Assembly: GCF_000385375.1 (NCBI RefSeq)
Contig: NZ_ARVV01000001.1
Location: forward strand, 2,480,001 to 2,544,000
Length of the DNA: 64,000 nt
From: Methyloversatilis discipulorum
GTDB lineage: Bacteria > Pseudomonadota > Gammaproteobacteria > Burkholderiales > Rhodocyclaceae
Direction: 5' to 3'
The position numbers and the translations under genes were made by a program. The first letter of the stretch is position 1. The number at the start of each line of letters is the position of its first letter. Below are positions 25,694-37,558 of the stretch, one piece after another. Below the pieces are notes generated by a model. That model searched no databases. It worked only from the letters and a program-made list of their open reading frames with translations, and was not told the origin of the DNA.

Positions 25694-28293
25694 TCGCGCA
25701 CCCTCCGCTTCGGCACAGCCGACTTTGGCGCGCGGGAACCGCTCTTCTTGGCGGTGGACGGCTTCTTCGCCGGGGTTTTGCTCACTGCGCTCTTCTTTCC
25801 TGTCGTTTTCTTCGTTGCGCTCTTCGCCGTCTTCTTCGCTGCCGGCTTCGGTGCTGCAGCCTTGCCAGTCTTGGGCTTGGCCGTCCGCGTGGGCGGTTCA
25901 GTGCGCGGCGCGGGCGCTGCCGTTTCCGGTGCGGCAGGCTTCGCCTTCGCTTTTTCCTTCGCCTTGGCGTGCGATGCCTGCTTCGCCTCCTGCGCGGACG
26001 CATCGCCCTCGACACGCCGGCGCGACGCGGCACCGGTCGGCCCCGGCTTGGGCGTCAGCTTCGCCTGCTGCGGCACACGACCGAAGTCCCGCTCGGCACC
26101 GCCGGCAAGTCGGAAATCGATACGCGTGTTATCGAGATCGACCCGCACGACCTGGATGCGCACGCGATCGGCCAGGCGATAGATGCGGCCGCTGCGCTCG
26201 CCGACCAGGCGATGCTTACCTTCGTCGTAATGGAAGTAGTCGGCACCCAAGTCGGAAATGTGCACCAGACCCTCGATGAACACGTCGTCGAGCGCGACGA
26301 ACAGGCCGAACGGCACGACCGCCGACACGCTGCCCTCGAACTCCTCGCCGACGCGGTCCTGCATGAAGTAGCACTTGAGCCAGTTGGTCACGTCGCGGCT
26401 GGCTTCGTCGGCGCGCCGCTCGGTGGTCGAGCAGTGCAGACCGATGTCGGACCAGTCGCCCGGCGCGTATTTCTTCTTCGCCAGCGCGGCCTTGATCGCA
26501 CGATGCACGAGCAGATCGGGATAGCGGCGGATCGGCGAGGTGAAGTGGGTATAGGCCTCGTAGGCCAGACCGAAGTGGCCGACATTGTCCGGGCTGTAGA
26601 TGGCCTGGCGCAGCGAGCGCAGCATCACCGTCTGCAGCAGCTGGCGGTCGGGGCGGTCGCCGATGCGTTCGAGCAGCGCGGCGTAGTCCTTCGCGTGCGG
26701 CTTGTCTCCGCCACCCAACTGGAAGCCGAACTCACCGAGGAAGGCGCGCAGCTTCTGCAGGCGGTCTTCGCTCGGACCTTCATGCACGCGGTACAGCGTG
26801 TCCTGCCCGCTCTCTTCGAGGAAACGCGAGGCGCAGACGTTGGCCGCCAGCATGCATTCCTCGATCAGCCGGTGCGCGTCGTTGCGCGCGTACGGCACGA
26901 TGCGCTCGATCTTGCCAGCATCGTTGAACAGCATCTGCGTCTCGACCGTTTCGAAGTCGATGGCGCCGCGCTTCGCACGCGCCTTGCCAAAGACACGGAA
27001 CACCGCGTCCAGCGCTTCGAGGCGCGGCAGCAGCGGCTTGAGCCGCTTGCGGGCGTCGGCATCCTTGTCGTACAGCGCGGCCGCAACCTCGGTGTAGGTC
27101 AGGCGTGCCTTGGAATTCATCACTGCGGCGTAGAAGCGGAAACGCTGGATCGCGCCGGCGGCCGACACATCCATGTCGCACACCATGCACAGGCGGTCCA
27201 CCTGCGGATTGAGCGAGCACAGCCCGTTGGACAGCTTCTCCGGCAGCATCGGAATGACCCGGCGCGGGAAGTAGACCGAATTGCCGCGCTCGAACGCTTC
27301 GGCATCGAGCGCCGTGCCCGGCTTCACGTAATGACTCACGTCGGCGATTGCCACGACGAGGCGAAAGCCCCGCCCCTGCTTCTCGCAATACACGGCGTCG
27401 TCGAAGTCCTTCGCCGTTTCACCGTCGATGGTGACCAGCTCCAGGTCTCGCAGATCAACCCGGCCGGCGCAGTCCTTCTCGCGCACCTCGTCCGGCAGAC
27501 GCTTGGTTGCTGCCAGTACCTTGGCTGAGAACTCGTGCGGCATGTCGTGCTTGCGCAGCGCGATCTCGATCTCCATGCCGGAGTCGCCGTAGTTGCCCAG
27601 CACCTCGACCACGCGACCGATGGGCGGCGTGTAGCGCGTCGGCTGTTCGATCAGTTCGACCTCGACCACGGCACCGGCCGCGGCCTTCAGCGCGCGCTTG
27701 CCCTTCTCGGGGGCGGCCAGCACGATCTGCTGACGGATGCGGCGGTTCTCGGCGATGCAGAACTGCACGCCGTGCTCCTCGACCACACGGGCGATCAGGC
27801 GCGAATTCGCGCGCTCGGTCACCTCGACCACCTTGCCCTCGGGCCGACCGCGACGGTCGGTGCCGCTGATGCGTACCAGCACGCGGTCACCGTGCAGCAC
27901 GCTGCGCATTTCCTGCGCGCTCAGGAAGATGTCCTTGCGTTCCGCCTTGGCCCCGGGCGGCGTCTTGTCGTCGCCGACGATGACGAAGCCGAAACCATCG
28001 GGATGCCCCTCCACGCGACCGGCGATCAGATCGGCCTTGTCGGGGATGATGTAGGCGTCGCGACGATTGCGCATCAGCTGCGCCTCGCGCTCCATCGCGC
28101 CGAGGCGACGCACGAAGTAATCGCGCTCGTGCGGCTGTATGTCGAGTGCCTGGACCAGTTCGTCGGCACTCATCGGAACCGCTGCCTGCTCAAGCACTTG
28201 AACGATGTACTCGCGGCTCGGCAACGGGTTTTCGTAGCGAGCGGTTTCACGCTCGAAGAAGGGATCCGCGCGGCGGATCTTGCTCAGTTTCAC
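25690..28293 (-). CDS. rnr: ribonuclease R
   Basis: Processive 3'-5' exoribonuclease that degrades structured RNA. Cold-shock domains lie near residues 60-230, the catalytic RNB domain is marked by DLVTIDGETAKDFDDAVYCE and RRYPDLLVHRAI, the S1 domain by GLFVALDDVFIEGLVHIS. It ends in an unusually Lys/Ala/Pro-rich basic tail of more than 100 residues. I use GTG 28293, which follows an A/G-rich stretch; TTG 28317 would leave almost no leader after the putative -10 at 28329-28334. The start is therefore uncertain by eight codons. Overlaps rlmB. Confidence 0.93.
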   Translation of the reverse strand: MKLSKIRRADPFFERETARYENPLPSREYIVQVLEQAAVPMSADELVQALDIQPHERDYFVRRLGAMEREAQLMRNRRDAYIIPDKADLIAGRVEGHPDGFGFVIVGDDKTPPGAKAERKDIFLSAQEMRSVLHGDRVLVRISGTDRRGRPEGKVVEVTERANSRLIARVVEEHGVQFCIAENRRIRQQIVLAAPEKGKRALKAAAGAVVEVELIEQPTRYTPPIGRVVEVLGNYGDSGMEIEIALRKHDMPHEFSAKVLAATKRLPDEVREKDCAGRVDLRDLELVTIDGETAKDFDDAVYCEKQGRGFRLVVAIADVSHYVKPGTALDAEAFERGNSVYFPRRVIPMLPEKLSNGLCSLNPQVDRLCMVCDMDVSAAGAIQRFRFYAAVMNSKARLTYTEVAAALYDKDADARKRLKPLLPRLEALDAVFRVFGKARAKRGAIDFETVETQMLFNDAGKIERIVPYARNDAHRLIEECMLAANVCASRFLEESGQDTLYRVHEGPSEDRLQKLRAFLGEFGFQLGGGDKPHAKDYAALLERIGDRPDRQLLQTVMLRSLRQAIYSPDNVGHFGLAYEAYTHFTSPIRRYPDLLVHRAIKAALAKKKYAPGDWSDIGLHCSTTERRADEASRDVTNWLKCYFMQDRVGEEFEGSVSAVVPFGLFVALDDVFIEGLVHISDLGADYFHYDEGKHRLVGERSGRIYRLADRVRIQVVRVDLDNTRIDFRLAGGAERDFGRVPQQAKLTPKPGPTGAASRRRVEGDASAQEAKQASHAKAKEKAKAKPAAPETAAPAPRTEPPTRTAKPKTGKAAAPKPAAKKTAKSATKKTTGKKSAVSKTPAKKPSTAKKSGSRAPKSAVPKRRVRE

Positions 28294-28310
28294 TTTTTTC
28301 TCTTTTTCTC

Positions 28311-28338
28311 TTGACAACGTAGATGCCTAGTATAAAAT
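28311..28338 (+). promoter_or_regulatory. promoter of tRNA-Leu
   Basis: TTGACA at 28311-28316 and TAAAAT at 28333-28338 are 16 bases apart, followed 12 bases later by the tRNA. The match to the consensus is strong and the location is right for a stable RNA promoter. Confidence 0.75.
28329..28334 (-). promoter_or_regulatory. possible -10 of rnr, overlapping the tRNA-Leu promoter
   Basis: TATACT on the minus strand shares bases with the -10 of tRNA-Leu on the plus strand. No good -35 is present 16-18 bases upstream. The two divergent units would compete for RNA polymerase. Confidence 0.35.
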
Positions 28339-28350
28339 GCGCAGCCTCTT

Positions 28351-28435
28351 GCCCAGGTGGCGAAATTGGTAGACGCGCTAGTTTCAGGTACTAGTGCCGC
28401 AAGGTGTGGAGGTTCGAGTCCTCTCCTGGGCACCA
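28351..28435 (+). tRNA. tRNA-Leu (anticodon CAG)
   Basis: An 85-base class II tRNA with acceptor GCCCAGG/CCTGGGC, anticodon stem CTAGT/ACTAG around loop TTCAGGT (anticodon CAG), a long variable arm, GGTTCGAGTCC T-arm and encoded CCA. It reads leucine codon CUG, the most used leucine codon in this GC-rich sequence. A promoter precedes it and a terminator follows. Confidence 0.97.
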
Positions 28436-28450
28436 AACAAGCCAGCAGAA

Positions 28451-28476
28451 AAGCCGACAGAAATGTCGGCTTTTTT
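28451..28476 (+). terminator. bidirectional intrinsic terminator between tRNA-Leu and purA
   Basis: Stem AAGCCGACA/TGTCGGCTT with a GAAA-type loop (28451-28472), followed by more T residues on the plus strand and AAAA on the other side, so it can end both tRNA-Leu and the convergent purA operon. The flanks CAGCAGAAAA and TTTTCTGCTG extend the symmetry. Confidence 0.85.
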
Positions 28477-28550
28477 GTTTTCTGCTGCCGCCAAAAACAA
28501 AAAACCCGCACACCCCTTCCGGAGCATGCGGTTCGTCGCACCCGTCACCC

Positions 28551-31029
<2,479 letters not shown>

Positions 31030-31030
<1 letters not shown>

Positions 31031-31215
31031 CACTTGAACAGCGCGATCAGCGCGATACCGATAATCATTGAAGTCAGGCCGACGAAGCGCAACTGGCCGT
31101 CTGCCAGTTCGGTCGCCCGTCGGAAGGTGTCGCGCCACAGACGGGGCGCGACAAAGGGGAGCACACCCTCGATGACGAGCATGAGCCCCACAGCGATCAA
31201 CAGGATTGATTCCAT
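31030..31215 (-). CDS. DUF2065 inner-membrane protein
   Basis: A 61-residue protein with two membrane helices (about 2-20, [20 protein letters not shown], and 43-60, [15 protein letters not shown]). The family (YjeT/DUF2065) regularly follows hflC and precedes hisZ or purA in Betaproteobacteria; its function is unknown. I start it at ATG 31215 since the longer frame would begin inside the stem of the terminator just upstream. Its stop overlaps hisZ. Confidence 0.88.
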
Positions 31216-31219
31216 CAGC

Positions 31220-31249
31220 AAAAAAGGCACAGCCCGCAATGCGGGCTGT
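31220..31249 (-). terminator. intrinsic terminator or attenuator between hflC and DUF2065
   Basis: On the minus strand a 9-bp stem ACAGCCCGC/GCGGGCTGT with a 3-base loop is followed by GCCTTTTTT. The T run ends only 4 bases before the DUF2065 start codon, so it must limit transcription from hflKC into hisZ-purA. Confidence 0.8.
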
Positions 31250-31322
31250 CGCCTTCGATCCGGTTCCCTCTTGGAACAACCCGTGGACTATACAGCACGC
31301 CCACCGGCTTCAACCGCTGTGT

Positions 31323-32207
31323 TTACTTCCCGGGCGCCTTCGAACCATTCTTCAGATAGCGGAAGAAATCCGAATTCGGCTCGATCACCAGCACGTCGCT
31401 CTTGCTGCGGAAACTCTTCTGGTAAGCGTCCATGCTGCGGTAGAAGGCGTAGAACTCGGGATTGGAGCCGAACGCACTGCCGTAGATCGCGGCCGCCTGG
31501 GCATCGCCCTCGCCTTTGATCTTCTGCGCTTCGCGGTAGGCCTCGGCGACGATGATTTCACGCTGGCGATCGGCATCGGCGCGGATCTTCTCGGCCTCGG
31601 CTGAACCACGCGAACGCAGTTCGTTGGCCACCCGCTTGCGCTCTGCTTCCATCCGGCGATAGACCGATTCCGACACCTCGCTCGGCAGGTCGACGCGCTT
31701 GAGACGCACATCGACGATTTCGACGCCGATCTTGACCGCATCGACGTTGGCCTTGCTGCGCATGTCTTCCATGATCTTGTCGCGCTCGCCGGACACGACC
31801 TCGTGCACGGTGCGGCGACCGAACTCCTCGCGCAGGCCGGCATTCACCGTCTGCAGCAGGCGCGTTTCCGCCAGGCGCTCGTTGCCGCCCACCGAAATGT
31901 AGTACTGCTTTACATCGGTGATGCGCCACTTCACGAACAGGTCCACCAGCACGTTCTTCTTCTCGGACGTGATGAAGCGCTCGGGATCGGCACTGTCCAG
32001 CGTCAGGATGCGACGGTCGAAGACGCGTACGTTCTGCACCAGCGGCCACTTGAAATGCAGGCCCGGCTGTTCGATCACGTTACGGACTTCACCGAGCTGG
32101 AAGACGATCGCGTACTGACGCTGATCCACCGTGAACAGCGAGGTCGACGCGAGCACGATGGCGAGGATGATGCTGCCCAGCAGCAGCGGAAGCTTTTCCT
32201 TCATCAA
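31323..32207 (-). CDS. hflC: FtsH modulator HflC
   Basis: Band-7/SPFH membrane protein that forms a periplasmic cage with HflK around the FtsH protease and limits degradation of membrane proteins. The 294 residues have one N-terminal membrane helix (about 5-25, LPLLLGSIILAIVLASTSLF), the SPFH domain (about 28-200) and a long helical region ending in SEVIEPNS-like C-terminal sequence (VLVIEPNSDFFRYL). Its ATG overlaps the hflK stop by four bases. Confidence 0.96.
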   Translation of the reverse strand: MMKEKLPLLLGSIILAIVLASTSLFTVDQRQYAIVFQLGEVRNVIEQPGLHFKWPLVQNVRVFDRRILTLDSADPERFITSEKKNVLVDLFVKWRITDVKQYYISVGGNERLAETRLLQTVNAGLREEFGRRTVHEVVSGERDKIMEDMRSKANVDAVKIGVEIVDVRLKRVDLPSEVSESVYRRMEAERKRVANELRSRGSAEAEKIRADADRQREIIVAEAYREAQKIKGEGDAQAAAIYGSAFGSNPEFYAFYRSMDAYQKSFRSKSDVLVIEPNSDFFRYLKNGSKAPGK

Positions 32208-33415
32208 CGCTCTCCCCGCTCACGCGAACGCAGCGCCTCGCGGTTGCGCGCGTCGTTCGCCGTCTGATCGCTCATCAGCGGCGGCAAGGTCATCGGCTCG
32301 GCCGGACGGGCGGTGCCATCGGCCGACGCGCCGGACTGCTGCATCAGCTTGTCCAGTGGCAGATACAGCAGGTTGCCACTGCCCTTGGCATCAATCATCA
32401 GCTTGCTGGTATTGGTCATTATCTGCTGCATGGTGTCGATGTACATGCGCTGGCGCGTCACTTCAGGCGCCTTCACGTACTCGGAAAGAACCTGCTTGAA
32501 GCGACTGGCGTCACCTTCGGCGGTGGCGATGATGCGCTGCTTGTAGCCGTTGGCTTCTTCCATCAGGCGCGAAGCGGTACCGCGCGCCTTCGGAATCACG
32601 TCGTTCGCGTAGGCCTGACCCTCGTTCTTCTGCCGTTCGAGATCCTGACCCGCCTTCACCGCGTCGTCGAACGCGGCCTGAACCTGCTCGGGCGGCTGGG
32701 CGTTCTGCAGCGTCAGCTTGCTGATCTGGATGCCGGTCTGATAGCGGTCGAGGATCTGCTGCATGATGCGCTGTGCATCGACGGCGATCTGCTCGCGACC
32801 TTCGTACAGCACGAAATCCATCTTGCTCTTGCCGACGATCTCGCGCATCGCGGTCTCGGCCGCATGCACCACCGTGTCTTCCGGCAGGCGGTTCTGGAAC
32901 AGATAGGCGACCGGATCCTTCAGGATGTACTGCACCGCGAACTGAATGTTGATGATGTTCTCGTCGTCGGTGAGCATCAGTGCTTCGTTCAGCACCTTGT
33001 TGCGCTCGCTGCCGCGGTAGCCGATTTCGACCGTGCGCACGCCGGTCAGATTGACCAGCTCGTGCGAATCGATCGGGAAGGGCAGGCGCCACTGCAGGCC
33101 CGGCTCGGTCGTTTCGTGCAGCTTGCCGAAGCGCAGCACGACGCCGCGCTGGCTGGCGTCCACGATGTACAGACCGCTGGCCAGCCAGACGATGAGCACC
33201 AGGCCGAGAATGATGCCGATGCCGCCGCCGAACTGGCGCGGGCCGACCGGCGGGCGCGCCTCGTTGCCACCATCGCCCGAGGACTTGCCGCCGAACATGC
33301 CGGACAGTCGACGATTGAAGTCACGCCAGAGATCTTCCAGATCGGGCGGTCCCTGGTTGCCGCCCTTGTTGCCGTTGCCGCCCTGATTGCCCCAGCGGGG
33401 GTCATTGAGCGACAT
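32204..33415 (-). CDS. hflK: FtsH modulator HflK
   Basis: Partner of HflC. The 403-residue product begins with a Gly/Asn-rich segment (NQGGNGNKGGNQGPPDLED), followed by one membrane helix (about 75-97), an SPFH domain and a helical tail rich in Pro and Ala at the end. I start it at ATG 33415; a GTG six codons upstream has no better ribosome site. It follows hflX by 20 bases and precedes hflC with an ATGA overlap. Confidence 0.95.
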   Translation of the reverse strand: MSLNDPRWGNQGGNGNKGGNQGPPDLEDLWRDFNRRLSGMFGGKSSGDGGNEARPPVGPRQFGGGIGIILGLVLIVWLASGLYIVDASQRGVVLRFGKLHETTEPGLQWRLPFPIDSHELVNLTGVRTVEIGYRGSERNKVLNEALMLTDDENIINIQFAVQYILKDPVAYLFQNRLPEDTVVHAAETAMREIVGKSKMDFVLYEGREQIAVDAQRIMQQILDRYQTGIQISKLTLQNAQPPEQVQAAFDDAVKAGQDLERQKNEGQAYANDVIPKARGTASRLMEEANGYKQRIIATAEGDASRFKQVLSEYVKAPEVTRQRMYIDTMQQIMTNTSKLMIDAKGSGNLLYLPLDKLMQQSGASADGTARPAEPMTLPPLMSDQTANDARNREALRSRERGER

Positions 33416-33435
33416 CAAGATCGCATTGAGCACGT

Positions 33436-34701
33436 TCAGACTGGATAAGTAAGGATGGATGAGTCGGGTGACGCGTTCGCTCCGTCGGCTGACGAAGCTT
33501 CATCACCCGCCGACGGTGAGATGACTGGGAGTGCAGACCTCGACGAGGGTTCCAGATTCAGCCCACGCGGATCGTCATTCGGTGACTTCCGGTTGGCGGC
33601 AGCTATTCGTTCGTCAATCAGGCGCTGCGTAACCGCCGCCCTCAGGTCGGCGAGTCCGGCGCCCGTGCGAGCGCTTACACGCGCCGTTTGAATGGTATCA
33701 CAGCCCCCCGAATCGGCTCCGGGCGCCAGAGCCGGCACCAGATCGATCTTGTTCAGCACGCGGATCTGCGGTACCGCATCGGCACCGATTTCCGCCAGCA
33801 CCTTGTCCACTGCCGCGATCTGCGCGTCACGATCGGGGGCCGACGCATCGATCACGTGCAACAGCAGATCGGCGCCCGCGGTCTCCTCCAGCGTTGCATG
33901 GAAGGCAGCGACCAGCGTATGAGGCAGATCGCGAATGAAACCCACGGTATCGGAAAGCACCACCTGGCCGAAGTCGCCGAGGTAAAGCTGGCGCGACGTC
34001 GTGTCCAGCGTCGCGAACAACTGGTCCGCGGCATAGGTGCCGGCTTTGGTCAGGGCATTGAACAGCGTGGACTTGCCGGCGTTGGTGTAGCCGACCAGCG
34101 CGACGACCGGGGTTTCACGGCGCTCGCGCGACTTGCGCCGCACGCCACGCTGGCGCTCGACGCGCTCAAGCTTCTCTTTCAGCGCCTTGACGCGCTCCCC
34201 AAGCAGACGGCGGTCGGTTTCGAGCTGGGTTTCACCCGGGCCGCGCAGGCCGATACCGCCCTTCTGCCGTTCCAGGTGAGTCCAGCCGCGCACTAGGCGG
34301 GTGGCCAGATGTTCGAGCTGTGCCAGTTCGACCTGCAGCTTGCCCTCGTGACTGCGCGCACGCAGCGCGAAAATGTCGAGGATGAGCGCATTGCGGTCGA
34401 CCACACGGCGCGACAGCGCGCGCTCGAGGTTGCGCTGTTGCCCCGGCGACAGTTCGTGGTTGAACAGGACGATGTCGGCCTCGTTGGCGTTGGCCAGATC
34501 GAGGATTTCAGCGACCTTGCCCTTGCCGGCGAAGGTGGCCGGGTCCGGCGACTGCCGGCGCCCGCCGACGCGAGCGACCGGCTCGGCACCGGCACTGCGC
34601 ACCAGCAGAGTGAATTCGTCGAGACGGTCTTCGTAGTCCCTCGCACCCAGATCGAGCTGGACAATGACCGCACGCTCCCCACCTGACGGACGATCAAACA
34701 T
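33436..34701 (-). CDS. hflX: ribosome-associated GTPase HflX
   Basis: GTPase that splits stalled ribosomes under stress. The 421 residues comprise the N-terminal HflX domain (about 10-195, with GGIGLRGPGETQLETDRR) and a G domain with G1 GYTNAGKS (204-211), G3 DTVGF and G4 NKID. The tail after about 355 is non-conserved and polar. It lies 36 bases after hfq in the hfq-hflX-hflKC arrangement. Confidence 0.96.
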   Translation of the reverse strand: MFDRPSGGERAVIVQLDLGARDYEDRLDEFTLLVRSAGAEPVARVGGRRQSPDPATFAGKGKVAEILDLANANEADIVLFNHELSPGQQRNLERALSRRVVDRNALILDIFALRARSHEGKLQVELAQLEHLATRLVRGWTHLERQKGGIGLRGPGETQLETDRRLLGERVKALKEKLERVERQRGVRRKSRERRETPVVALVGYTNAGKSTLFNALTKAGTYAADQLFATLDTTSRQLYLGDFGQVVLSDTVGFIRDLPHTLVAAFHATLEETAGADLLLHVIDASAPDRDAQIAAVDKVLAEIGADAVPQIRVLNKIDLVPALAPGADSGGCDTIQTARVSARTGAGLADLRAAVTQRLIDERIAAANRKSPNDDPRGLNLEPSSRSALPVISPSAGDEASSADGANASPDSSILTYPV

Positions 34702-34737
34702 CCGCGCAGGCTTTCATGGAAGAGATCTGGAACGGAA

Positions 34738-34977
34738 TCAACTGCCCTCGCCCTGGTCGTGCTGGATATTGACCGGACGGGCCGGCACGACGGTGGAAAT
34801 CGCGTGCTTGTAAACCATCTGGGTGACCGTGTTCTTCAGCAGCACGACGTACTGGTCGAAAGATTCGATCTGGCCCTGCAGCTTGATGCCATTGACCAGG
34901 TAAATCGCGACCGGAACGTGCTCACGGCGCAGGGTGTTGAGGAAGGGGTCTTGTAGCATTTGCCCTTTGTTGCTCAT
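34738..34977 (-). CDS. hfq: RNA chaperone Hfq
   Basis: Hexameric Sm-like RNA chaperone that pairs small RNAs with mRNAs. The 79-residue product shows [16 protein letters not shown] (Sm1 start), [14 protein letters not shown] and the Sm2 motif [10 protein letters not shown], with a short polar tail. The ATG at 34977 has AGAGGTG upstream, preferred to a 10-codon extension. Between der and hflX. Confidence 0.97.
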   Translation of the reverse strand: MSNKGQMLQDPFLNTLRREHVPVAIYLVNGIKLQGQIESFDQYVVLLKNTVTQMVYKHAISTVVPARPVNIQHDQGEGS

Positions 34978-35077
34978 GGGAACACCTCTTGTATATTTGA
35001 AATTCAACTGTACTGGATTTTTTGATGCACCGCAGCCTTGGACGCGGCGTCAGCCGATTTGATCCCGGAGCGGCCGA

Positions 35078-36406
35078 TCATTTTTCCCGTGCGGCAAAAG
35101 GGTTGTGCGCAGTGCGGAACTGAACCCGCAACGGTGTGCCCTGAAGCTTGAAGGTTTCGAGGAAACTGCGTTCGAGGAAACGCCGGTAGCTGTCGGCAAT
35201 GTGTTCGAGCGCACTGCCGTGAATCACGATGACCGGCGGATTCATGCCGCCCTGGTGCGCGTAACGCATTTTCGGGCGGAAAAGGCCGTGCTTGGGCGGC
35301 GCCTGTTTTTCGACCGCGGCCTGCAGCGCCCGCGTCAGGCGCGGCGTTGGCAGCTTGATCATCGCCGCGGCGTAAGCGGCGTCCACGGCGCCGAAAATGC
35401 CGCTGACGCCCTGCCCCTCCAGCGCCGAAATATAGAGCTGGCGCGCGAAGCCGAGGAAACCCAGCTTGCGCGCGATCTCCCGCTTGAAGATTTCGCGGCG
35501 GTAGCTGTCCACCGCATCCCACTTGTTAACCACCAGCACCAGCGCACGACCGCTCTCGACGATGAAGCCACCGATGTGGGCATCCTGATCAGACACTTCC
35601 TGGGTCGCGTCGAGCACCAGCACGCATACGTTTGACTGCTCGATCGCCTGCACCGTCTTGATCACCGAGAACTTCTCGATCGACTCGAACACCCGGCCCT
35701 TGCGCCGCAGGCCCGCCGTGTCGATCAGCGTGTACTCCTTGCCACCACGCTGGAACGGAATGCTGATCGCGTCGCGCGTCGTGCCGGCCTGATCGAAGGC
35801 GATCACGCGTTCCTCGCCGAGCAGCGCATTGATCAGCGTCGACTTGCCCACGTTCGGACGGCCGGCCACGGCAATCTTCGGGCCGCGGACATCGTCTTCG
35901 TCCTGCGGATCCTGCGGGAAAGGTTCGAGGCAATGATCGACCAGATTGCGCACGCCCTCGCCATGAGCCGACGAAATGACGTGAATGTCGCCCAGACCCA
36001 GTTCGTGGAACTCGGCCGCGACGATCTCGCGTCGCATGCCCTCGGCCTTGTTCACGGCCAGCACCAGCGGTTTGCCGACCCGGCGCAGCCGGGCCGCGAT
36101 CTCACGGTCGTGCGCGGTCAGCCCGGCACGGCCATCGACGATGAACACCAGCACGTCGGCTTCGGCGATCGCCTGTTCGGCCTGCTGCGCCATCTCGACC
36201 ATGATGCCGTCGCGCGCGGTCGGCTCGAAGCCGCCGGTGTCGACCACCAGAAAGGGGCGGTCGCCCATGCGGCCGTTGCCATAGTGGCGATCGCGGGTCA
36301 GCCCGGGAAAATCGGCGACCAGCGCATCACGCGTCTTGGTGAGGCGGTTGAACAGTGTCGACTTGCCCACATTGGGGCGGCCGACCAGTACCAGTACGGG
36401 TTTCAA
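35078..36406 (-). CDS. der: ribosome-assembly GTPase Der (EngA)
   Basis: Tandem-GTPase needed for 50S subunit assembly. The 442 residues have the first G1 loop GRPNVGKS at 9-16, a second AGRPNVGKS near 183-191, G3 DTGG/DTAG motifs and a C-terminal KH-like domain (about 350-440). It starts 9 bases after the bamB stop. Normal family length. Confidence 0.97.
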   Translation of the reverse strand: MKPVLVLVGRPNVGKSTLFNRLTKTRDALVADFPGLTRDRHYGNGRMGDRPFLVVDTGGFEPTARDGIMVEMAQQAEQAIAEADVLVFIVDGRAGLTAHDREIAARLRRVGKPLVLAVNKAEGMRREIVAAEFHELGLGDIHVISSAHGEGVRNLVDHCLEPFPQDPQDEDDVRGPKIAVAGRPNVGKSTLINALLGEERVIAFDQAGTTRDAISIPFQRGGKEYTLIDTAGLRRKGRVFESIEKFSVIKTVQAIEQSNVCVLVLDATQEVSDQDAHIGGFIVESGRALVLVVNKWDAVDSYRREIFKREIARKLGFLGFARQLYISALEGQGVSGIFGAVDAAYAAAMIKLPTPRLTRALQAAVEKQAPPKHGLFRPKMRYAHQGGMNPPVIVIHGSALEHIADSYRRFLERSFLETFKLQGTPLRVQFRTAHNPFAAREK

Positions 36407-36415
36407 ATCAATTCC

Positions 36416-37558
36416 TCAGCGTGCCGACAGCGCGCGCACGCTGCCGGCGCGGCTCTGGGCGATGAATGCGCGTCCGTAGGGCTGCATCGCCGCGTTGATG
36501 GCACTGCCGTCACCGTTCAGGCGGGCAGCAAAGGCACCGTTCTCGCGCTGCAGCAGGTGCACGATACCTTCGACATCGCTGACCGCAACAAATCCCTCCA
36601 GAGCAAGCGGCTTGCCCGGGAAGCGGCCGGCCAGCTTGTCCTGCTTCCACAGGCTGGCGCCGGTGGCGCGATCGAGCGCATGCACCGCGCCCTTGTCGTC
36701 GCTGATGTAGAGATTCTGCGTATCGATGTCGATACCGGCGCTGCTCGAAATATCCCGCGTCCAGACGGCATTGCCGCTGCTCAGTTCGAAGCAGGCGACG
36801 CGCCCCTGGAAGGCGGCAGCACAGACCTCGCGACCGGCGATCACCGGCGGGCTCGTCACGTCAGCGATTCGCTCCAGCTCGGTCGAGCCCTTGGGCAGCG
36901 CAACGTTGGATTCCCACACCGCGGAACCGTTGGTGCGATTGATCGCCACCAGCTTGCCGCCGGGGAATCCGGCCAGCACCAGCGACGGCGTCGTGATCAG
37001 CCCGGCGTGCGTGCGCAGTGTCAGGGCCGGGTTGGCGCGCTGGTAGTTCCACTTGCGGGCACCGTCGGCGGCGGCAAAAGCCTGGATGCGGCTGTCGGCG
37101 CTGCGCACGAACACCATGTCATCCGACACTTCAGGCGCGCTGAGCACTTCCGACGTGACGCTGCCTTGCCACATCGGCTTGCCGTCGGTGGAAAACGCGA
37201 GCACTTCGCCCTTTTCCGTACCGACCACCAGCATGCGCTCATTGGCGCCGACACCACCCGACAGCTTCTTTCCGGCGTCGATCTTCCAGATCTGGCGTCC
37301 GTCGTCGATGCGTGCGACCGAACCTTCACGCGAGGCGACATAGACGGTACCGCCGATCACCGCCGGTTCGAATACGAAATTGTCCGACTTGCCGGCGCCG
37401 AAACGCCACACCTCGGCCAGCTGCGCCGTCGGCTGGATCACGCCCAGCGGCGGGACCTTGGGTTTGGACGGGCCGCTGAACGGATTCAGGCTGTCCAGCG
37501 ACAGCGACGAACACCCGGTCAGCGCCGCGACGAGCAGCAGGGCCGAAGCACGTTTCAC
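36416..37558 (-). CDS. bamB: outer membrane assembly lipoprotein BamB, GTG start
   Basis: Beta-propeller lipoprotein of the BAM complex, which inserts beta-barrel proteins. The 380 residues start with a lipoprotein signal (LLLVAALTGCSS, lipidated C16) and contain repeated PQQ-like blades such as GGTVYVASREGSVARID and KGAVHALDRATGASLW. It starts with GTG overlapping the preceding yfgM stop by four bases (GTGA), and der follows. Confidence 0.95.
   Translation of the reverse strand: MKRASALLLVAALTGCSSLSLDSLNPFSGPSKPKVPPLGVIQPTAQLAEVWRFGAGKSDNFVFEPAVIGGTVYVASREGSVARIDDGRQIWKIDAGKKLSGGVGANERMLVVGTEKGEVLAFSTDGKPMWQGSVTSEVLSAPEVSDDMVFVRSADSRIQAFAAADGARKWNYQRANPALTLRTHAGLITTPSLVLAGFPGGKLVAINRTNGSAVWESNVALPKGSTELERIADVTSPPVIAGREVCAAAFQGRVACFELSSGNAVWTRDISSSAGIDIDTQNLYISDDKGAVHALDRATGASLWKQDKLAGRFPGKPLALEGFVAVSDVEGIVHLLQRENGAFAARLNGDGSAINAAMQPYGRAFIAQSRAGSVRALSAR

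Noticed and set aside
28431..28480. phage attachment site at the 3' end of tRNA-Leu
   Set aside because: No integrase, prophage genes or direct repeat of the tRNA end are present in the window.
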